The position numbers and the translations under genes were made by a program. Positions 11,095 to 20,252 of a DNA stretch of 25,036 nt are shown here, one piece after another; within the stretch, counting starts at the first letter, position 1; every line of letters starts with the position of its first letter. This DNA comes from Priapulus caudatus (lineage: Eukaryota; Priapulida; Priapulimorpha; Priapulimorphida; Priapulidae): NCBI RefSeq assembly GCF_000485595.1, contig NW_014577798.1:44073-69108 (forward strand). Direction: 5' to 3'. The notes beneath the pieces were generated by a model. It was not told where the DNA came from. It worked only from the letters and a program-made list of their open reading frames with translations, and did not search any database.

Positions 11095-11690
11095 CGGTTT
11101 TTTACAGTCGCCCTGCTTTGAGAAAGCGTGAATGTTAACAGCTGAGTGAGTGTGGGTCTCACCAGCTTTAAATGCTTTTCTTTGTTTCTATTATACCTAT
11201 CTCTTGCATCTGTATTTACGTAAGATTGGGAATCGGTGACAAACAAACGTGTCGTCGAGTGACTCTGATATCCGCCCCCTTTGAAAAAACCCCCTGACGA
11301 CGTGGTCTTCCCCGCATGGCAACAACTAGCAAATCTGTTGGATCATTACGCGTCTCATTCGCTGCCGTTAAGTTATTGGCGTTCCCTTGCTATGTGAGAG
11401 GTTTGCAATGTGGGCAGGGCCACGCCATAAGCTTCTTGACAAGGACCTCCTTACACAATCTTCTCTTGCAATGTAAAATTTGCTATGTCTTTTTATGTCT
11501 AGTATGGCAGCATGAGAGTGCGGCTTGATCCGAGGTGTGGGAAAATATCCGCTATATGCTTTACTGTTGCCAGGCAAATAGTTGTTGAATTTTTTACACT
11601 GCAACGCCATGTCGTTGACCTGTCGTTTTGTTGAATTTTTTACACTGCAACGCCATGTCGTTGACCTGTCGTTTTGCCGCTTAGATGTGT
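11095..11690 (-). pseudogene. MULE transposase N-terminal fragment A (FLYWCH), left arm
   Basis: Read on the minus strand, this starts with a FLYWCH zinc-finger segment whose TWRCS motif lies at 11609-11598 and again in a duplicated block at 11655-11644. It continues through a HSHAA histidine pair (about 11520) and an IARED...VRRSLSR segment to the start of the DDE domain near 11160, ending with a GDCKK-like stretch near 11105-11090. The sequence corresponding to the first catalytic Asp is scrambled here. Downstream of that point the copy no longer matches MULE sequence. It is a direct repeat of 12985-13545 and an inverted repeat of 14080-14515. Confidence 0.75.
11585..11676 (+). repeat. Perfect 46-bp tandem duplication
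   Basis: The 46 bases at 11585-11630 are repeated exactly at 11631-11676. The unit includes the minus-strand TWRCS motif of the FLYWCH finger. Copy A' has the unit only once (about 13493-13540). 46 is not a multiple of three, so the duplication also shifts the frame. Confidence 0.95.
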
Positions 11691-12109
11691 AAGATTATCC
11701 ACGACTGTCGAAAGCTCTGTCTTTTGTCGCCGCTGTGGTGGCATTTGCTTATATCTATGAACTCGGGGGCTATAGATCGCAGGTGGCGCTATGTATAATG
11801 TCGTGGCATTGTAGGATCGAGCATGCGAATGATTCCTCTACTCGCCTCAGCCGAATAGCAGTATGTCATAATCAGGGTGTTTGACGCACTCCATCTGTAG
11901 ATAGTATCCCACATACGCTTGTGTTAATGGGGTTGGTTGCTTCGACGTTGACGCGGTGCCTCTCAGTGCTTGGCGTTCTTTCCTGCTACGATATTGCAGT
12001 GGGTACTCGTACACCCGCAGTTCACCTCCTGTATGCGTCTGATAGCCTGGGTACTCCGACTCACGCCAGTGCTTGCATTGTAGATGCCGCCAACGTCGCA
12101 GCATCACAC

Positions 12110-13545
12110 ATTAAGTGCTCGTCATTCTCTTCTCATCGCAGGTATTAATTATCAAACGCTCGTGGTGCACGCCGGGCTCCATTTCCTTCTTTTTCTGGAT
12201 GATTTCTTTTCTATTACACAGGGCAGTCGATCCTTCTTTACTTAGGCTGACTTCTTCTTCCTTCCTGCTTCCTTGTTCACTGTTCCTGGTGCGGTAGCTG
12301 CAGCTGTGACTGGTGCTGGCTGATTCTTTATCTATTTTATATCTATCTATATTATCTGTTTTGACTTTAGATTTATTTTTCTCAGCTCGGTCTCTCCGAG
12401 ATTCAATATATTGTACTGCCCGCAGATCCATGGTGGAATTGCCTGTAGCGACCATTGCTTGTAGAATTAAGTGTGATTGGTGCCACCTCGACTATTTGTT
12501 GTCTGTACCTCTGCTCCGAATTACACACGCTGGCTGTCGACCAAACTGTGTCATTTCGTACGTAATTGACGAAGTTGAGGCAGCTTGATAAGTATTGGCG
12601 ACGGCCTAGCCGTGTCGCTCGACATGCTTGGGATATGTCTCGCTTCGGTTAAACGGCAGCGCATGATGTGTTAATTTGTCCTGCTTCGCGTACTGTTGTC
12701 CCTGCATATATGTTGGTGCCGACCGGTCCGTACATTCCTCCACAGCACGTGCATGCAATGGAACACTCGCATCAAGCCTTGCGACTGGTCAGTTTTGACT
12801 TTTAGAGGCTTCTGAATTGCGCTTTGAAATCGACGACAACGCTTTGACTTGACTGGACATTCGGGGACTTGCTGGCAGATTCAGCTATTCTTCTCAAGAC
12901 CTTCTTGTAGTCCGGCGAGCCGACTGCCTTATCAGTAAACAGCTATACCGAAAGTACCTTTACAGTCTTGTTCAGTTTTCTTTTCTTTTACAGTACAAGG
13001 TTTTTTCAGTCGCCCTGTTTTGACGAAAGCGCGTTGAATGGGAACCAGCTGAGCGGAAGCGGTGGTCTCACCATGCTTAAATGTTTCATTATAATGCCAC
13101 GCTTTGCATTCTTCTAACAGGGCAATTGGATCGGATGGCAAACAGACGTGTGTCGGTGACTCTGAGATATCACCATTGTGAAAAACGTCTGCGACGGGGT
13201 CTTCCTGCGACAACAGCTGCAACAAAATCATTCCTCGGTGGATCCTTGTCTCATTCGCGTGCCACTAAGTTGTTGGCGTTCCTTGCTATGTTGATAGGTT
13301 TGCATATGCTGTGGCAAGCGCATCGCCGTACAACTCTTGGACAAGGGACCTCCTCAACAATTTTGCTTGCCGATTGCTAAATTTGTGTTCAATTGCTATG
13401 TGCTTTTTATGGTCCAGGCTATGGCAGCATGGCGTGGGCTGATCCGGCAGTGTGAAATATCTTCACTGCTTCTACTTTTGCAGGCGAATAGTTGTGGAAT
13501 TTTACTGCAACGCACTGTCGTGACTGTCGTTTCGCCCGGCTTAAA
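12110..13545 (-). pseudogene. MULE transposase with FLYWCH finger, most complete copy
   Basis: On the minus strand this shows the order expected of animal MULE transposases. There is a FLYWCH-like stretch with TVRCS (13518-13504; the usual W is V), then a segment matching the QELYG...CKPINIARN region, then KAWHYNETFK near 13100-13070, where the family has WYIDGTFK, so the first catalytic Asp reads Asn. After AFVKTG come DYKKVLRR (about 12925-12900), VVVDF (about 12835-12820, second acidic residue kept), VWSTASV (about 12555-12530), a TNN/EGWH-like segment split by a frameshift (about 12505-12480), and a lysine-rich C-terminal ORF (12455-12111). Frameshifts and stops make it a pseudogene. It is the only copy here with the C-terminal half. 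Confidence 0.78.
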
Positions 13546-14015
13546 TGTGTAGATTATCGACGACTGTCGCGAGTTGTCTTTGCACGGTGTCGGTCGCTAT
13601 TGATATATCTTGACTCGGGAGAACTAGATCAAGCGGTGGAGCTTGTATGATGTCGTGGATTGTTGAGGCTCCGCCATGGATGCATTGCCTCCACTTCGTC
13701 AGAATAGCAGTATCGGCACCATCAGGTGTTCTTGACGCTCCATCTGTAGATAGTTCTACCACACGTTGTTCGCTTATGGGTTTGCGTTGCTTCGGTGCAG
13801 CCGGTGCTACTCAGTTGCTGGTCTTTCCTGTACGAGTATTGCAGTTTGGCATACTCGGCCACACCCGCAGATCACTCCTTACTGTGTTGAAATGCACTTG
13901 GGTACCTCGCGACTCACGCCAGGGTTGGCATTGGTGATGCTGCAACGGTCGCGCCATAAGCATAAGTGGCCTCGTCATTCTTCTTCCTCGCAGTATATTA
14001 TGCAAACGCTACCAA
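12985..14015 (+). repeat. 1.07 kb direct repeat, copy A'
   Basis: This is the second direct copy of 11090-12165. It differs from A at many positions, while A and the right-arm inverted copy agree with each other, for example in the gtactgacacataag segment that A' lacks. A' is therefore a separate, older paralogue rather than a fresh duplicate. Confidence 0.85.
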
Positions 14016-14050
14016 TATGCGGATATACACCATCTATATTCATGACGCAT
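13546..14050. other. Upstream region of MULE copy A'
   Basis: This is the non-recognised part of the direct repeat lying 5' of the FLYWCH finger on the minus strand. ORFs on both strands (60-101 codons) overlap one another and have no family motif. The corresponding region in copy A (11690-12165) shares none of these ORFs intact. Confidence 0.45.
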
Positions 14051-14079
14051 ACGGCAACAGTAAAGCAGTAAGGATATTT

Positions 14080-14515
14080 TCACACTCGGGATTCAAGCCC
14101 ACTCTCATGCTGCCATACCTGGACATAAAAAGGACATAGCAATTTTACATTGGCAAGAGAAATTGTTAAGGAGGTCCTTGTCCAAGAGCTGTATGGCGTG
14201 CCTTGCCCAGCATTATGCAAACCTATCAACATAGCAAGGAACGCCAATAACTTACGGCAGCGAATGAGACCCAATGATCCAACAGATTTGCAGTTTGTTG
14301 TCCAGGAAGACCACGTCGTAGAGGGGTTTTTTCAAGGGGGATATTTCAGAGTCAACTCGACGACACGTTCTGTTTGCCACCGATTCCCAGTTTGACTGTT
14401 AAAGAATGCAAAGCGGTGGTATATAGATGGAACATTTAAGCTGGTGAGACCACACTTCACTCAGCTGGTTACCATTCACGCTTTCGTCAAACAGGGCGAC
14501 TGTAAAAAACCGTAC
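14080..14515 (+). pseudogene. MULE transposase N-terminal fragment, right arm
   Basis: This is the clearest reading of the MULE N-terminal part. One frame (14150-14395) gives IVKEVLVQELYG, PCPALCKP, NIARNANNLRQRMRPNDPTD and EDHVVEGFF. A frameshift leads to [12 protein letters not shown] and [19 protein letters not shown], then a stop (about 14404-14513). The WYIDGTFK motif contains the first catalytic Asp of the RNase H-like DDE domain. The family normally continues with a V-P-L-x-F-V-x-M-S type strand, but here the sequence changes character right after GDCKK. The FLYWCH finger is missing because the palindrome arm ends at 14051. Confidence 0.85.
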
Positions 14516-14539
14516 TGACACATAAGCAATCGCCATCCT

Positions 14540-15580
14540 CGTAAAGGAGCGAGAAATGATCCCACATATAATCTAAAAATGCACCATTGTGCGCATACTC
14601 ACTGGTGACCACCCCTAGGGTCACTACATGAACACAATATCCACAAGTATGACGTCTGGCATTTGCCAAGAAACATGTCAAAATATTAACATGAGCCACA
14701 TGCAATTAAATGTGAAACGTTTAGAGTAGTAGATTGTTTGGCAGCTTTATCTGGAATGGGTTACGGTTCCCACAGTCATCCATTCCTTGTAGAATGGCTG
14801 CTGGATACGCGTGCACTGCGTCTGGCATGCCCACACCCAAGCAGATAACGTTGCCTTTGATTCCACACAAGGCCCTAGAACAGAGGATCCGCTACAATCG
14901 AAGCAAGAGCAGCTGGTTTGAGGTGACAATCTTTTCCGATTGGATTGAAACTTTATTTGTACCTAATGTGAAAGGATCAACAGGATGTTCATTACTATTA
15001 ACCCTTATTATACCAGGACCGGATGGGGTCCGGCATAAATAGACATTGTACTATACCAGTGCCGGATACAAATTCTGCCATCACATTCTATGATCTATTT
15101 GATAATGAATAATGACGATTTCTGTTTGTGTGTATCCAAGGGCCTAATATACTATATTGCCCGGCTAGTTCCTGGATACAATTCTCTACTTAACTATGCT
15201 AAATTCTCATGCCATGACATGTTTTAATAGTTTCTTCAAACTACAGTTGTTTTTATTTTATTTTATTTACTCTCAAATTTTGTTGATTTTATATTTTATA
15301 TAGGTTAAAATTATTTTATTTTATTTTAGTGTATATCCAAACTTGTTTTGTCAATCAAGTTTATCGAATTATTGTTTCTTACACCACCATTTACAAGTTT
15401 GTTATCATTTAGCAGTCGATATACAATGAACAGATGGTGCTTGGTGAAATCTACAGCAATTTGGTAAAATTTAGGGCACCTATTGGGTGAAATGTGAAAT
15501 AACCGAGTGGCAACCCTGGATTCCATACGGCACCCGGACCACCGTCCCGTGCTGTCACTGGGGCATCGTTTGACACTAAA
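14540..15580. other. Arm sequence with no recognised gene (right); TTAA-adjacent end
   Basis: This pairs with 10090-11090. A 102-codon plus-strand ORF (14734-15042) has no recognisable family features. At 14998-15001 TTAA is followed by CCCTTATTATACCAGG and a small ggacc/ggtcc hairpin, which would suit a piggyBac end. TTTTA repeats occupy 15250-15335. Confidence 0.4.
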
Positions 15581-15584
15581 TAAA

Positions 15585-16033
15585 GATGGCTGCGCCCAGG
15601 AAACTTTTTTTTTTAAATAAACGATTTTCTGTGGATGAAACACTGCAACGTGTTGCTAATTGTGATAGTGAGGATGACGACATAAAAGGGGAAGGTACTC
15701 AGGATATGATTCTGAATCTGACACTCAGTCAGACTTCTAATTTAATAGAGAAATTGATAATGATTCCAGTAATATAGTATTGACAATAATATTTATGATC
15801 TCAGCTATGCCAGCAGTCACGAGGAAGATGATACGGTTGTCATGGAAACTGCAGATGTCAATGACAATGCCGAAATGCGAGATTTGATGGCTCCCACCCC
15901 TCCTATGACACAATCAGCAGTGCCAGTAGTACAACCACCTCATCCAGCTCCACTACAGAAAAGTATAGATGGCGCTGATCGCAAATGGCGGACGTTTAAA
16001 TTTTCGAATCTGATGAAATTGCTAATGAAATAA
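15585..16033 (+). pseudogene. Possible piggyBac-like N-terminal fragment, right copy
   Basis: The ATG at 15585 opens MAAPRKLFFLNKRFSVDETL, then CDSEDDDIKGEGTQ. A shift leads to YDSESDTQSDF, and a third frame gives HEEDDTVVMETADV and a proline-rich linker up to a stop near 16033. An acidic, serine-rich N-terminus after a short basic start is typical of piggyBac-like transposases, and a TTAA with a hairpin end lies about 580 bases upstream. However, none of the DDD catalytic core is present, so the family call is tentative. Other transposases with acidic leaders remain possible. Two frameshifts and an internal stop break it. Confidence 0.4.
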
Positions 16034-16240
16034 CCATCCTATCGTCATATGAAGTAAAAGTATTCTGCCAGCATATTCAACGTTACTATGAGTACACACC
16101 TGATGTAACATAACTACAATATCGATATTTCACCTTCAACAGACTAGAATTCAGTAGACGAACTATCTACAGACTACAGTACAGTAGCTACAGATTCATC
16201 TCCGGCTGATTTAATCATTCATCACCTCTAGCTCCCAATA

Positions 16241-16680
16241 TGTCACAAAGCAAGAAAACTCAAGACTCGGCCGCCATGCGTCTTGAAACTGAAGATGCTC
16301 CACCAACGGACAGGGAACGATGACGACATGCCATCTCTACTGGCCAGGATGGAACAGCGACTGGCTGGCAACATCAAGACTATGGAGACTGAGGTGAGAG
16401 AGATGATCGATAGGAAACTCCCTAATGACCACTGATATTGGCGACATTAGGACCAGTCAGGAATACGTGTCTGCCTAGTATGAACTAATAAAAACTAACC
16501 TAGATAAAGCCCTCAGCAGAATGAGAATACTAGAAGAAGAAAACTGCATATTAAAATCCACAGTTAACTCGCTTGAACAGCAACTTAATGACACTAACTC
16601 TACTATTAACAACCTGGAACAATATGGTCGTCGGGGGTCTCTGGGATTCCACAAACTATCAATAAATCGTGACACTGTAG
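16241..16680 (+). pseudogene. LINE ORF1-like coiled-coil fragment, right copy
   Basis: ATG at 16241 reads MSQSKKTQDSAAMRLETEDA, then after a frameshift MPSLLARMEQRLAGNIKTME, EVREMIDRKLP, and a heptad-rich ALSRMRILEEENCILKSTV, NSLEQQLNDTN, STINNLEQYGRR. A coiled coil ending in LEQYGRR before the RNA-binding fold is characteristic of ORF1 proteins of non-LTR retrotransposons. Everything downstream (the RNA-recognition part and the ORF2 reverse transcriptase) is absent, and the match ends near 16650. LINE copies usually lose the 5' end, so a preserved 5' part with a missing 3' part is atypical and suggests a later deletion. Confidence 0.65.
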
Positions 16681-16732
16681 CTCACTCACCTTGGGTGTGA
16701 TAGGAGAGGAAAGGGGGATATATAAATAAATC

Positions 16733-16786
16733 TTGAGTATATATGGGAGAACTCCCATTATATAGCATATCTCCCACTATATACTC
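16733..16786. repeat. Imperfect hairpin gagtatata...tatactc
   Basis: The arms ttgagtatatatgggag and ctcccactatatactctt can pair with one mismatch or gap around a short AT-rich spacer. The left arm has a degraded form near 8840-8890. It could be the end of a small element or simply a palindrome. Confidence 0.5.
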
Positions 16787-18104
16787 TTGATAATGATATA
16801 TGCATAGTTTTCATATCAAGTTTTGATGCGAAAATAAATGTTTCAGATCTGAAAGTCTGAAATTTTGACGAGTGATGGCGCTACGCCTAAATGATCGCCA
16901 TTTTGGTTTTCGAATATCGCGCAAATAAAAACAATAAAATATTACAGTCAAATTACTGTAACGAAGAATCTAAAACACAATATTACACGTATACAGGGGC
17001 GGATCCAGGGAGGGATGCAGGGAGTGCAGGGGGTGCGCAACACCCCACCTAAAAATGTTTAGTTGCCCCTTTTCTGGACAACGGGGAAAAAATTTCTTCA
17101 ATTTAAAAAAAATATATATAGATTTTTAAGCAGAAAAAATACTGAAAAATAAGTTGGTTTTCCGAGGAGTTTTTTTAGGGGGGACGGGGGGCCAACCCGA
17201 CTTGTTTTTTGAGCTGCGTCAGATCGCCGCCAGGCTGCGCCACCGTTGATTGCTTTGTTATAGACTGGTACCCGGTCGCCAGTTCCATGTTGGAGCCGCA
17301 GAGCTTATGAAACTTTTCAGTATTAGTTTGTAATCCAGGAGGCAGCACCTCCTGGTTATTGTGGGATAGTGTTTTGAGCATATGATTCTGGGCCTGCACA
17401 GACGACAGCCACGAGGAGCCTCTACTTGGTGAAGGACATGATGGTGTTGTGTTGATATTTTGAAGATATCATTTCTAGAATTGCTAGGCTCCATAATGTT
17501 TTGTGAGTACAAGTTTTGTCGTGTTTAGAGTTAACATGTTATAGGTTAAAGTAACCAAGAAGCAGCACACTCTAATTCATGTAATTTGTGTGAAAGTGGG
17601 TTTAATTCCCAAATGGAATTCCACTGTTTAGGACCTGGCAGGTCGTTATAAGATTGGCAACATAAGCGATATTTCACTATAGATTTTCCTGTGTATAAGG
17701 GTCTGACCGAGACTGGCTACGTTTGAAATGGGTTGAGGAATGTTGATCGTTGTACTGTTACTGTTACGCCCACTACACTAAGCTCGGTTGATGAGTTTGT
17801 GTGAATAAGGATTGTTGTGGCACCGTGTGGTGGCTCCCACTGGTTTGTAGTTTGGGAAAACTAAAGTTTGGTTTGTTTTGTATTTCAGTCAATCGTTTTA
17901 GTATGATTAAACGCATATAGAAAAAGAGATTAGTTGTTCTGCATTGGAGGTCAACACCACCTACACCCACACGCTACACTAAGTCCGTGTAGCGAAAGCA
18001 GAGTACTTGCCGGAGTGAAGGTAGCGAACGCCGGGTACCAGTCTAGCTTTGCTACAGACATTGTCGTTTTTCGTCAACGCGCGCGGCTCTAGCAACCATA
18101 TTGC

Positions 18105-18166
18105 TGCAGTTATTACAGCAGCAGCATTTAGCGTGCTACTGCTGCAGTGCTGCTGTAATAACTGCA
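18105..18166. repeat. Perfect 19-bp inverted repeat
   Basis: tgcagttattacagcagca (18105-18123) is followed after 24 bases by its exact reverse complement (18148-18166). The spacer is itself rich in gctgctgcag. The left-arm counterpart (about 7443-7495) is recognisable but imperfect. It lies near the start of exon 1 of the hAT gene. Confidence 0.9.
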
Positions 18167-19191
18167 ATAACTGCTTATTTCCTGCAACTGTTCACAAAAC
18201 TGCTGATTTATCTACAAGTCCGTCTGATAATGAAACTGCTGATGTTCCAGTGCGTGCAGCTGATGACAAAGCTGTGGATGCACATGGTGAGTCAATATGA
18301 ACTTAAATACAGTTTATAATACTTGAGTTTTGTATCATTTAAAAAAACGCTCGGCCAAATCTTGTGGACAATACCAAGTGAGTTGCTCCTTATAGGGCAT
18401 GCCTACCCATTTTAGCAATTTTCCTGAGAAACAAGGTTTTTTTGCAGTCGTCTTAATGCAAATTTTTTCCCCTTAGCTGTACAAAGATTTGTTGGTATTT
18501 TTTGCAGATGAGCTCACAGTTGGGTATGATGTTGGGAACATACTGAATGGAACGGTTGAGCTAAAGAAGCTGGATAATTATGCGAAAGCCAAGTATCTAA
18601 CCTGTCATTTTACCCCTGATGACTCAACTGCATTCGTAAAGCAGCATGTAACAAGAAAAACCCAGGACTAGCGGTCATATAACTTAGTATTTCAAATTAA
18701 GTGGCTAGACCAATTTAAATGGTTATCATATAGTCAAGTTGCCAGTGGTGGACTGTGTCGTTATTGCGTTCTTTTTCCACCTACTGCTGAAAACATCCAG
18801 ACTGGTGTTTTGGTTTCAAAGCCATTCACTAACTTGAGAAAGGCAACTTGAAAAGATGGCCAGCTTGTTACGCATGAAAAAACTCAATTTCATAAACAGG
18901 CTGTACGAGCAGGAGCCGATATGCTGAAAGCAATGGCCAATCCCACATCAGCTGTTCAGTATAAGCTGGCTGAAGAGAACAGGCGGATTTATGACAGAAA
19001 TATCCATATTCTGAAACAAATAGTGAATGTTATTCTATTGTGTGGCAAACAAAACCTGGCATTGCGTGGGCATTGGGATGACAGCAGCAGCACAGCCAGC
19101 AATAAAGGAAACTTTTTAGAAATTTTATCCTTAATAGCTGAATCTGATCCCATTCTGAAAGAACATCTCAAGAACGGCAAAAAAATGCAAA
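18150..19191 (+). pseudogene. DUF4371/TTF-type hAT transposase, N-terminal half, right copy
   Basis: Exon 1 (ending 18286) encodes an acidic segment, SPSDNETADV...DDKAVDAH. After a 221-bp intron, exon 2 continues in phase: DELTVGYDVGNILNG, CHFTPDD, WLDQFKWLSYSQVASGGLCR, YCVLFPP, LVSKPFTNL, FHKQAV, NVILLCGKQNLALRGH and LKEHLKNGKK. The CRYC pair and the H of FHKQAV fit a TTF-type zinc finger, and the CGKQ...ALRGH segment is typical of DUF4371 hAT proteins (ZMYM-like). Exon 2 keeps one frame from 18508 to about 19190 with two stops (TAG 18669-18671, TGA 18849-18851). The protein then stops at a micro-inverted segment, and no hATC region follows. The exact start codon is unclear. Confidence 0.85.
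18287..18507 (+). other. Spliceosomal intron in hAT transposase gene
   Basis: The donor G|GTGAGT follows the codon CAT plus one base (18283-18286). The acceptor is ggtattttttgcag|AT (ending at 18507). Joining leaves a phase-1 junction that keeps both exon frames. The donor context is also kept in the left arm near 7304-7314. Confidence 0.75.
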
Positions 19192-19233
19192 TTTCATTTT
19201 GAATAGTTTTCGATGTTATCTTTGCATTTTTTT
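19179..19233 (-). other. Inverted micro-segment between 13-bp inverted repeats
   Basis: aaaaaaatgcaaa (19179-19191) and tttgcattttttt (19221-19233) are exact reverse complements, 29 bases apart. On the plus strand the transposase ends here. On the minus strand the interior encodes NAKITSKTIQNEI, which is the segment that normally follows the KEHL motif in DUF4371 hAT proteins. The interior therefore appears flipped relative to the gene. Confidence 0.8.
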
Positions 19234-19958
19234 TACTTAAAACGTACTTAGTAGTACTATTACTATATTCTCTCTGGCAAGAGCCCACTCATTTGGTCTA
19301 AATTTGGTAAAAGTAAGTACTACTGGCAAGAGTAATACTGAGTATGTTTTAAATAAGATATCAGTCGTTGAAATTCAAGTTGAAGTCCAAGTTTTATAGT
19401 AAATGTATGAACGGAAAGCATATAAATTAGTACATGTAATGATTTTAATTTTCTTTTGCAATAAAAGTGTGTTTGATCCATATCGCAGTTTGATTTCACC
19501 AGGTACTAGTATTTTGTCGCTCTGATGGCAGTTAATTTCAAGCAAGTTGGTGGTTTTTTTGGCTTTGTGGATTTTGCCTTGTACTGGAATTGTCTGGTTC
19601 ATTGCTATGACAAGACTTGAAGTACAAAAATTTCGTCTCATATGCTCTGAAAATGCATAAAAAGGAGTCTGATTTTCAAAAAATTTCTGGGGGAGGTCCC
19701 CCCGACCCTCCACCAGTTCCTTCGCACGTGCAGTGCTCGCGCACAAGTTGCCCCTAACAAAATCTCAAAGTGCCCTTTCCCACCTGCACCCCCCCTAGAC
19801 AAAATCCTGCATCCACCCCTGGTATATAGGTATGATTGTAGAGTTGCTAACCAGTTAGACGAAATAAACGTAATTGGACGTTGTCATCACCCTCCTCTAA
19901 TACGCTCTTAATAATATTCCAGCATTAATTGCGGGTGCAACAAACAAAAATATTTCAT

Positions 19959-20135
19959 TATGGCTCACCCTAAAAGACCTGAACTTAAACTAGGGGGAGC
20001 ACGTCGGAGAATTTTAAAAACATTGAACAGTGATTTAACGATTACTGCATACAAAACTTCAATGAGATCAAAGCTGTTAAAAAGTCACATGAAATCTGAC
20101 AAAACTCCCATATCTATGCTGTCACAGTTAGAGTG
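19959..20135 (+). CDS. 58-codon ORF, unknown, right arm
   Basis: An ATG-started basic ORF (MAHPKRPELKLGGARRRILK at the start, ending MLSQLE) runs without stop in the right arm. The left-arm counterpart (about 5690-5510, minus strand) is frameshifted. I recognise no family. It could be the N-terminus of an unidentified transposase, or chance. Confidence 0.25.
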
Positions 20136-20252
20136 ACAGAGTTTATACACGCGGCATGACCTAAATATATGCCCTAGGTGATTCGTACGCGCGATAGCTG
20201 GCGAGAGAGACGTGCGGGAGAGGTCAGACTGCCTGGAGTTTTTGTCTAGAAT

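Larger units (their letters stand above)
5075..11577 (+). repeat. Left arm of giant palindrome, inner part
   Basis: Bases here pair with the right arm at roughly 25,640 minus position. Anchors seen by eye include the minisatellite (5240-5400 with 20253-20420), the hAT ends (5823 with 19821; 8631 with 16994), the LINE fragment (8985-9425 with 16241-16680) and the MULE fragment (11095-11577 with 14051-14540). The pairing stops abruptly at 11577/14051 inside MULE sequence. Compared with the right arm, this arm looks richer in single-base deletions. Confidence 0.9.
11090..12165 (+). repeat. 1.07 kb direct repeat, copy A
   Basis: This stretch matches 12985-14015 in the same orientation, collinear from the ggttttttacagtcgccct segment to the tcgtcattcttctt...caaacgct segment, with clear divergence and one extra 46-bp unit. 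It carries the MULE N-terminal half and its upstream region. Copy spacing is about 1.87 kb. Confidence 0.85.
16994..19821 (+). mobile_element. hAT element with DUF4371-type gene, right copy
   Basis: The ends are inverted: CAGGGGCGGATCCAGG at the left and, on the minus strand at 19821, CAGGGGTGGATGCAGG. Length is 2.83 kb. It holds the N-terminal half of a hAT transposase with an intron on the plus strand, then a micro-inversion, then about 590 bases of non-coding sequence to the end. The 17000-18040 stretch shows no recognisable coding. The C-terminal hATC half of the transposase is missing, so it is an internally deleted, non-autonomous copy. CAGGGGCGGATCCAG-type ends are common for hAT elements in invertebrates. 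Confidence 0.82.

Noticed and set aside
17773-17970. ORF with a GVGGVDL motif (minus strand; also plus strand at 7680-7865), resembling the GGVD motif of piggyBac transposases
   Set aside because: Only the four-residue motif fits. The surrounding residues do not match and the frame is not conserved between arms. It lies inside a hAT element on the strand opposite its gene.
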